A stretch of DNA of 64,000 nucleotides from Streptomyces roseolus (GTDB lineage: Bacteria > Actinomycetota > Actinomycetes > Streptomycetales > Streptomycetaceae). The notes beneath the pieces were generated by a model. It was not told the DNA's origin, did not search any database, and saw only the letters and a program-made list of their open reading frames with translations. Positions 58,861 through 64,000 of the stretch are shown in pieces. The stretch spans positions 283,877 through 347,876 of the forward strand of contig NZ_BMTV01000003.1 of the NCBI RefSeq assembly GCF_014649855.1, given 5' to 3'. How positions within the stretch are numbered: position 1 is the stretch's first letter; the number at the start of each line of letters is the position of its first letter. Made by a program: the position numbers and the translations under genes.

Positions 58861-59277
58861 GTGAGGCCCATCCAGCAACTCGTCACGGCGAAGGTGTCAT
58901 CGCCGGACCATGGTGCGGCGCGGCTCGTGGTGGGGATCCGTCACGATCCCGGCGACCCGCTGGCGGTGCGGCTCGACTTCGCCCCCGCCGAAAGCCCGGA
59001 CGAGGGCGGAGCGGCGACCTGGATCTTCGCCCGGAGGCTGCTGGAGGACGGTGTCGTCGGGGCCGCCGGCGAGGGCGACGTCCGGGTCCGGCCCGGCGAC
59101 GCCGGCGAGACGGACGTCGAGCTGGTCTCCCTGTACGGCTCCTGCGTGGTGCGCTTCCGCACCGACACGCTGCGCTCCTTCCTCTCCCTGACCGAGACCC
59201 GGCTCCCCGACGCCTCCCCGCGGATCCGGACCGAGCTCGACCGGACGCTCAACGCCATCCTCGGGCGGCCCGTCTAG
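58861..59277 (+). CDS. SsgA-like sporulation/cell-division protein (SALP)
   Basis: A 138-aa protein of the SsgA/SsgB family, which is restricted to sporulating actinomycetes and guides septum formation and cell-wall remodelling. Family features are the strand RHDPGDPLAVRLDF near residues 30-43, TWIFARRLLEDGVVG near 56-70, GEGDVRVRP and VRFRTDTLRSFLSLT. Start GTG at 58861 follows GAGGAG. Its location among metabolic genes suggests a species-specific SALP rather than the core ssgB. Confidence 0.85.
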   Translation: MRPIQQLVTAKVSSPDHGAARLVVGIRHDPGDPLAVRLDFAPAESPDEGGAATWIFARRLLEDGVVGAAGEGDVRVRPGDAGETDVELVSLYGSCVVRFRTDTLRSFLSLTETRLPDASPRIRTELDRTLNAILGRPV

Positions 59278-59357
59278 GGCCACCCACCGCCCTCCCCTGT
59301 CCCGTGCGGGGCTCGTCCGGCCCTGCCCCACTCCTCCCGAGAACGAGAGGCCCCGTC

Positions 59358-61256
59358 ATGATGACGATGCCGGTCAGCGGTGTCACCCCCTTTCCCGATC
59401 TCGACAACGGCGACGCCGCGGACATCGTCGTCCGCAACGCCAAGATCCACACCGGCGATCCGGAGCGTCCCGCCGCGACGGCCCTGGCGGTCCGCGACGG
59501 CAGGATCACCGCTCTCGGTGACGAGGCGACGGTCGCACGGCACGTCGGGCCGCGGACGCGCGTGGTCGACGCGCTGGGCCGCCGGATGATCCCCGGCCTG
59601 AACGACTCGCACCTGCACGTGATCAGGGGCGGCCTGAACTACGTACTGGAACTGCGCTGGGACGGCGTGCCCTCGCTGCGGCAGGCGCTGGCCATGCTGC
59701 GCGAGCAGGCCGGCCGCACCCCCAAGGGCCAGTGGATACGGGTGGTCGGCGGCTGGACGGCCGAGCAGTTCGCCGAGCGGCGGATGCCGACCGTGGCGGA
59801 ACTGAACGCCGCGGCCCCGGACACACCGGTCTTCGTCCTGCACCTGTACCAGTCCGCCCTGATGAACGGCGCCGCCGTACGCGCCGCCGGCTACACCCGC
59901 GACACACCGGACCCCCGGGGCGGGCAGATCGTGCGGGGCCGGGACGGGGAACCGACGGGGGTCCTGCTCGCCGCGCCCAGCGCGCTCGTCCTCTACTCGA
60001 CGCTGGCGGCGGCGCCCACGCTGGGCGAGGAGGACCGGAGGACGTCCACCCGGCACTTCCTGCGGGAACTCAACCGGTTCGGCCTCACCTCCGCCGTCGA
60101 CGCGGCCGGCGGGTTCCAGAGCTTCCCGGAGAACTACCGGACCGTCACCGAGCTGGCCCGCGCCGGGGAACTCTCGCTGCGGATCGCGTACCACCTCTTC
60201 CCGCAGACCGCCGGACAGGAGCTGGACGACCTGCGGCGGTGGATCGAGACCGTGCGCCCGGACGAGGGCGACGAATGGCTCCGGCTGAACGGCGCCGGGG
60301 AGAACCTGACCTGGGCTGCGGCCGACTTCGAGAACTTCTCCGAGCCCAGGCCCGAACTGACCGCCGGCTACGAGGCGGAGTTCGAGAAGGCCGTCCGGCT
60401 GCTCATGGAGAACGGCTGGGGCTTCCGGCTGCACGCCACCTACGACGAGACCATCCGCCGGGACCTGGCGGTCTTCGAGAAGCTGGCGGCGGACGGCCTC
60501 TTCCCGTCCGGCAACAGATGGCTCTTCGACCACGCCGAGACGGTGTCCCCGCGGAGCCTGGAGCGGATCGCGGCACTGGGCGGCTCGATCGGCGTGCAGA
60601 ACCGCATGTCCTTCCAGGGCAAGGCCTTCGTCGACCGGTACGGCGCCGAGGCGGCCGAACGCACGCCGCCGGTCACGGAGATGCTGGAGCAGGGCCTGCG
60701 GGTGGCGGCGGGCACGGACGCGACCCGGGTCTCGTCGTACAACCCGTGGGTGGCCCTGCACTGGCTCGTCACCGGGCGCACCGTGGGCGACCTCTGCCTG
60801 TATCCGCCGGGCCGGCTGGTGTCCCGGGAGAAGGCGCTGGAGCTGTACACCCTCGGCGGCGCCCGGATGACGGGCGAAGGCGAGGTGAAGGGTCTGCTGC
60901 GGGAGGGTTTCCTGGCGGACTTCGCGGTCCTGTCCCACGACTACTTCGCCGTGCACGTCGACGACATCCCGCACATCGAGTCGGTCCTCACCGTCGTCGG
61001 CGGCCGGCTGGTCTACGCGGCGGCGGAGTATGAGGGCCTGGACGAGGCGGTCCCGCCCGTCAGTCCTTCCTGGAGTCCGGTGGCCCACTTCGGCGGCTAC
61101 CAGGCGACTCCGCCGCCGGGCATCACGGGGGCGCGCCAGGCCGACCGCCTGGCGGAGGCGGTGGCGGAGTCGGAGCAGCACCGCCAGTGGCGGGTCGCCC
61201 GCGACTTCGCCCCCGAGAGCGGCCCTCAGGTCTTCGATCCCTGCTTCGTCCTCTGA
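59358..61256 (+). CDS. Metal-dependent amidohydrolase (YtcJ-like, Amidohydro_3)
   Basis: Amidohydrolase of the YtcJ type, 632 aa. Metal-site motifs are the N-terminal HLH in PGLNDSHLHVI near residues 78-88, RLHATYDE and FDHAET in the middle, and Asp in AAGTDATRVSSYNPW. No signal peptide, so cytosolic. Such enzymes hydrolyse amide or formamide bonds in unusual substrates; the actual one is unknown. The C-terminal ~60 residues lie beyond the usual domain. Start ATG at 59358 (an adjacent ATG at 59361 is equivalent). Confidence 0.87.
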   Translation: MMTMPVSGVTPFPDLDNGDAADIVVRNAKIHTGDPERPAATALAVRDGRITALGDEATVARHVGPRTRVVDALGRRMIPGLNDSHLHVIRGGLNYVLELRWDGVPSLRQALAMLREQAGRTPKGQWIRVVGGWTAEQFAERRMPTVAELNAAAPDTPVFVLHLYQSALMNGAAVRAAGYTRDTPDPRGGQIVRGRDGEPTGVLLAAPSALVLYSTLAAAPTLGEEDRRTSTRHFLRELNRFGLTSAVDAAGGFQSFPENYRTVTELARAGELSLRIAYHLFPQTAGQELDDLRRWIETVRPDEGDEWLRLNGAGENLTWAAADFENFSEPRPELTAGYEAEFEKAVRLLMENGWGFRLHATYDETIRRDLAVFEKLAADGLFPSGNRWLFDHAETVSPRSLERIAALGGSIGVQNRMSFQGKAFVDRYGAEAAERTPPVTEMLEQGLRVAAGTDATRVSSYNPWVALHWLVTGRTVGDLCLYPPGRLVSREKALELYTLGGARMTGEGEVKGLLREGFLADFAVLSHDYFAVHVDDIPHIESVLTVVGGRLVYAAAEYEGLDEAVPPVSPSWSPVAHFGGYQATPPPGITGARQADRLAEAVAESEQHRQWRVARDFAPESGPQVFDPCFVL

Positions 61257-61350
61257 GCGGACGACTCGGACGAGCCATGCAGTGCGGGAACAGTCCCGGC
61301 CACCCTGAGCAAAGCGCCAGGAACCCGTGCGGCCGTAGCTTCAAAGCAAC

Positions 61351-61408
61351 AACAGGCTCTGTATTCAGTGGAGTTGACCACACGTCAGCTGCCTTAACAC
61401 AGCCTGTT
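61351..61408. promoter_or_regulatory. Inverted repeat upstream of the isochorismatase gene
   Basis: AACAGGCTCTGT at 61351-61362 and ACACAGCCTGTT at 61397-61408 are inverted copies (11 of 12 paired), 34 bp apart, in a comparatively AT-rich promoter region. They end 53 bp before the start codon. A two-site operator for an unknown regulator is plausible. Confidence 0.5.
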
Positions 61409-61461
61409 CCTCACGTGTTTCCTCTTGCCTTCTCGGCACTCCTCTCTTGGAAGGATCTGTC

Positions 61462-62124
61462 ATGAACAAGATCGACTCCGTCAAGGCCGCCCCCAGCCCC
61501 GACCTGCTCACCCCCGACAACGCGATGATGCTGTTCGTGGACCACCAGCCGCAGATGTTCTTCGGCGCGGCCAGCTCGGACCGGGCCGGGGTCATCAACG
61601 CCACCGTCGGTCTCGCCAAGGCGGCCACCGTTTTCGACGTCCCCGTCGTGCTGTCCACCGTCGCCGCCGAGTCGTTCTCCGGCCCGCTTCTGCCGCAGCT
61701 GCGGGAGGTCTTCCCGAAGCACGAGATCGTGGACCGCACCACGATGAACGCCTGGGAGGACCCGGCGCTCGTCGAGGCGGTCAGGGCCACCGGCCGCAGC
61801 AAGATCATCCTCTCCGGGCTGTGGACCGAGGTGTGTCTCGTCCTGCCCGCCCTCTCCGCCCTCAGCCAGGGCTACGAGGTGTACGTCGTCGCCGACGCCT
61901 CCGCCGGCGTCACGCCCGAGGCGCACGAGCACGCCATGCAGCGCATGACCGCGGCCGGCGCCGTCCCGGTCACCTGGCTCCAGGTGCTGCTGGAGCTCCA
62001 GCGCGACTGGGCGCGCGGGGAGACGTACACCCAGACCCTCGACGTGGTGAAGGAGCACGGCGGCGCCTACGGCATGGGGGTCGTCTACGCCCAGTCCATG
62101 ATCGACCCGTACGCCGCGGGCTGA
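61462..62124 (+). CDS. Isochorismatase-fold hydrolase (YcaC-like)
   Basis: Cysteine hydrolase of the isochorismatase superfamily (220 aa). The N-terminal catalytic Asp lies in MMLFVDHQPQM, and the nucleophilic Cys in GLWTEVCLVLPAL near residues 121-133. It closely resembles YcaC-like hydrolases of unknown substrate rather than true isochorismatases, so a siderophore role should not be assumed. Start ATG at 61462 follows GGAAGGA. It heads a short co-directional set with DoxX and Dps. Confidence 0.88.
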   Translation: MNKIDSVKAAPSPDLLTPDNAMMLFVDHQPQMFFGAASSDRAGVINATVGLAKAATVFDVPVVLSTVAAESFSGPLLPQLREVFPKHEIVDRTTMNAWEDPALVEAVRATGRSKIILSGLWTEVCLVLPALSALSQGYEVYVVADASAGVTPEAHEHAMQRMTAAGAVPVTWLQVLLELQRDWARGETYTQTLDVVKEHGGAYGMGVVYAQSMIDPYAAG

Positions 62125-62163
62125 TCCCCTTACCGACGTCCACCACCCCAGGAGAGCACGACG

Positions 62164-62706
62164 ATGGACATCGGTCTGCTGGTCCTGCGGCTTCTCGTCG
62201 GGCTTCTCGTCGCCGGGCACGGAGTGCAGAAGGTGAGCTTCCGGCTCGGCGGCAAGGGGCTGGCGGGCGGGGCCGCGGAATTCCGGGGCGACGGCTTCCG
62301 CGGCGGCGCCCTGACGGCCGTCGCCGCGGGCGGCGCCCAGATCGGGGCGGGGCTGATGCTCGCCGTCGGCGCCTTGACCCCGGCCGCCGCGGCCGGGGTC
62401 ATCGGCGTGATGACCGTGGCCCTGACCGTGAAGCTGCCGCACGGCCTGTGGGTCCAGAACGACGGCTACGAGTACCCGCTGGTCCTCATGGTCCTGCCCG
62501 CGGTCCTCACCCTCACCGGCCCCGGTCGCTGGTCCGTGGACGCGGCCCTGGGCCTGACGCCCTGGCCCGTCTGGTGGGCCCTCGTCGCCGTGACCGGCGG
62601 AGTGGGAAGCGCCCTGGTCGTCCGTGCGCTGCTCCACCGTCCCGCGCCCACGAGTCCCGGCGCCGGGCCCCGTACCCGCCCCTCAGACATCCGGAGTGGA
62701 ACATGA
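62164..62706 (+). CDS. DoxX-family membrane protein
   Basis: Four-helix membrane protein of the DoxX family (180 aa): LLVLRLLVGLLVAGHGVQK at the start, then GGAQIGAGLMLAVGALTPAAAAG (read in two blocks), helix 3 near residues 100-120 and helix 4 near 135-155. DoxX proteins are linked to redox and thiosulfate/oxidative responses. Lies 39 nt after the isochorismatase-like gene and overlaps the Dps gene by 4 nt (ATGA). Confidence 0.87.
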   Translation: MDIGLLVLRLLVGLLVAGHGVQKVSFRLGGKGLAGGAAEFRGDGFRGGALTAVAAGGAQIGAGLMLAVGALTPAAAAGVIGVMTVALTVKLPHGLWVQNDGYEYPLVLMVLPAVLTLTGPGRWSVDAALGLTPWPVWWALVAVTGGVGSALVVRALLHRPAPTSPGAGPRTRPSDIRSGT

Positions 62707-63278
62707 CGGCTCCCCCGTCCCTCGACACCCCGCCACCGCACCAGAGCCGGAAGACGGAGGAGGTACAGGCGTTCGACACCGTGCAGCACGTGGGCATCGG
62801 CCTCTCCCACGACGGCCGGCTGTACTCCTGCCGACGCCTCAACCTCCTGCTGGCCGACGCGCAGATGCTGTACGCGCTCTACAAGAAGCACCACTGGCTC
62901 ATGCGGGGGCCCACCTTCCACCAGCTGCACCTGCTGCTGGACCGGCATGCGGAACAGCAGTTGGCGATCGTCGACCTCCTCGCCGAACGCGTCCAGAGCC
63001 TCGGCGGCGTCGCCGTCGGAGACCCACGCCACGCCGCCGAGATGACCCGTGTCCCCCGCCCACCCGACGGCGTGGAGAAGGTGCCCGCCATGCTGTCGCG
63101 TCTCCTGGCGGCACACGAGACGATCCTCGTCGACGCCCGGGACGCGGCACGTCGGGTGGCGGACCTGGGCGACGCCGGCAGCGAGGATCTGATCGTCTCC
63201 GAGGTCATCCGGACCGGTGAGACGCACATCTGGTTCCTCGGCGAGCACCTGGTCGACACCCCGCTGACCCGCGCCTGA
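62703..63278 (+). CDS. Dps-family ferritin-like protein
   Basis: Ferritin-like Dps protein (191 aa) that stores iron and shields DNA from oxidative damage. The ferroxidase region is KKHHWLMRGPTFHQLHLLLDRHAEQ, holding His, His, Asp and Glu at the expected spacing near residues 60-85. The N-terminal ~25 residues are polar and Pro-rich and may bind DNA. Translationally coupled to the DoxX gene. A stress role fits the co-operonic DoxX and hydrolase. Confidence 0.9.
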   Translation: MTAPPSLDTPPPHQSRKTEEVQAFDTVQHVGIGLSHDGRLYSCRRLNLLLADAQMLYALYKKHHWLMRGPTFHQLHLLLDRHAEQQLAIVDLLAERVQSLGGVAVGDPRHAAEMTRVPRPPDGVEKVPAMLSRLLAAHETILVDARDAARRVADLGDAGSEDLIVSEVIRTGETHIWFLGEHLVDTPLTRA

Positions 63279-63332
63279 GAGGCCTGTTCCGCCCCCCTCG
63301 TTCGACGAACCCCGCACAGAAAGCGCATACGC

Positions 63333-64000
63333 ATGTTCCCTGCCCAGCCCCTGTCAGCGAAGGGCGTCTCGCGGCGCGCGGCTATCACGGCCGGTGCCGC
63401 CACGGTCGCATCGCTCGGCATCGGGACCGCCGCCGCGAGCCCCGCCGCCGCCCAGGACCGTGCCCTCTCCGGGAAGCCCCGGCCCACGATCGTCCTGGTC
63501 CACGGCGCGTTCGCCGACGCGTCGAGCTGGTCACCCGTCATCGAACGGCTTCAGGACCGCGGTCACCAGGTGCTCGCCCCGGCCAACCCGCTGCGCGGAC
63601 TGCACCACGACGCCGCCCACATCGCGGCCGTCCTGGAAAGCGTAGAGGGCCCCGTGGTCCTGGCCGGCCACTCCTACGGCGGAGCGGTGATCACCCAGGC
63701 CGCCGCGCGCATCCCCGGCGTCCGGGCACTCGTCTACGTCGCGGCGTTCATGCCTGACGCCGGTGAGGTGCTCGGCGAACTGTCGGCCCGATTCCCGGGT
63801 TCGCAGCTGGCACCGGCGCTCACCCAGGTGGCCTCCCCCGCGCCCGACGGCTCCCCCGGCCTCGACCTCTACATCAGGACCGACCGTTTCCACCAGGTCT
63901 TCGCCCAGGACGTGCCGCGCGACACCGCCCGCACGCTCGCCGCCGTCCAGCGTCCGCTGAGCGCCACCGCCTTCGGCGACCAGGCGACGACGGCGGCCTG
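63333..64000 (+). CDS. Secreted alpha/beta hydrolase, 5' part (cut by window edge)
   Basis: First 222 residues of an alpha/beta hydrolase that runs off the right edge. The N-terminus has a twin-arginine signal (SRRAAITAGAATVASLG) and an Ala-rich cleavage region near residues 35-40, so Tat export is predicted. The oxyanion motif is VHGAFADASSW and the nucleophile elbow GHSYGGA near residue 112. The acid and His lie beyond or near the edge. Resembles actinobacterial secreted esterase/haloperoxidase-like hydrolases. Confidence 0.85.
   Translation, partial: MFPAQPLSAKGVSRRAAITAGAATVASLGIGTAAASPAAAQDRALSGKPRPTIVLVHGAFADASSWSPVIERLQDRGHQVLAPANPLRGLHHDAAHIAAVLESVEGPVVLAGHSYGGAVITQAAARIPGVRALVYVAAFMPDAGEVLGELSARFPGSQLAPALTQVASPAPDGSPGLDLYIRTDRFHQVFAQDVPRDTARTLAAVQRPLSATAFGDQATTAA

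Noticed and set aside
61462..62124. Isochorismatase as part of a catechol siderophore pathway
   Set aside because: It belongs to the YcaC-like branch by sequence and no EntC/EntA/EntE-type genes are nearby.

Overview
This is high-GC actinobacterial DNA, almost certainly from a Streptomyces. The evidence is the codon use, a four-gene conservon (cvnA-D), an SsgA-like sporulation protein, a large LuxR-type (LAL) regulator, and iron boxes of the DmdR/IdeR type. No CRISPR array, rRNA operon or replication origin was seen.

Layout. (1) 1-10733: a hydroxamate siderophore locus. It has an NRPS running off the left edge, two siderophore-binding lipoproteins, an ornithine N5-monooxygenase, a hydroxyornithine-type formyltransferase, a fused double FecCD permease and its ATPase. 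Two stretches with iron boxes sit in front of the outward-reading transcripts. Between them is an odd gene coding for a MarR regulator fused to a copy of the formyltransferase C-terminal domain. The gene set resembles coelichelin/foroxymithine-type pathways. (2) 10970-18694: tRNA-Pro(GGG) with a terminator, an acyl-CoA dehydrogenase, a conservon operon ending in a GAF gene, a NYN/PIN-like protein and a secreted serine hydrolase. (3) 19354-30882: a stress and carbon island of visibly different base use. It holds glucose dehydrogenase plus gluconokinase, PRC-barrel, DUF421, YflT-like and universal stress proteins, a GH15 glucosidase, a K+ channel and a cation/proton antiporter. Three decayed genes are mixed in: hpnR-like, copper-storage-like and a broken merR. 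(4) 31284-38660: one choline/glycine-betaine operon that encodes both synthesis (aldehyde dehydrogenase, choline dehydrogenase) and uptake (ATPase, fused double permease, binding protein). (5) 39295-44751: PP2C phosphatase, MarR, membrane proteins, an F420-type reductase, an intact copper-storage protein, a dead IS5-family transposase and an SMI1/KNR4 protein. (6) 45385-57956: a small NRPS locus with an A-T-C-T synthetase, a free-standing condensation domain lacking its catalytic His, a LAL activator, two AraC regulators and two tandem esterases. (7) 58080-64000: a YaaH-type membrane protein, an SsgA-like protein, an amidohydrolase, then isochorismatase-fold hydrolase, DoxX, Dps and a Tat-exported hydrolase cut by the right edge.

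The two features most worth pursuing are the MarR-formyltransferase-domain fusion inside the siderophore locus (5700-6773) and the minimal NRPS locus (45385-50410), which has no thioesterase domain. Family assignments come from reading translations and motifs by eye; no database search was run.
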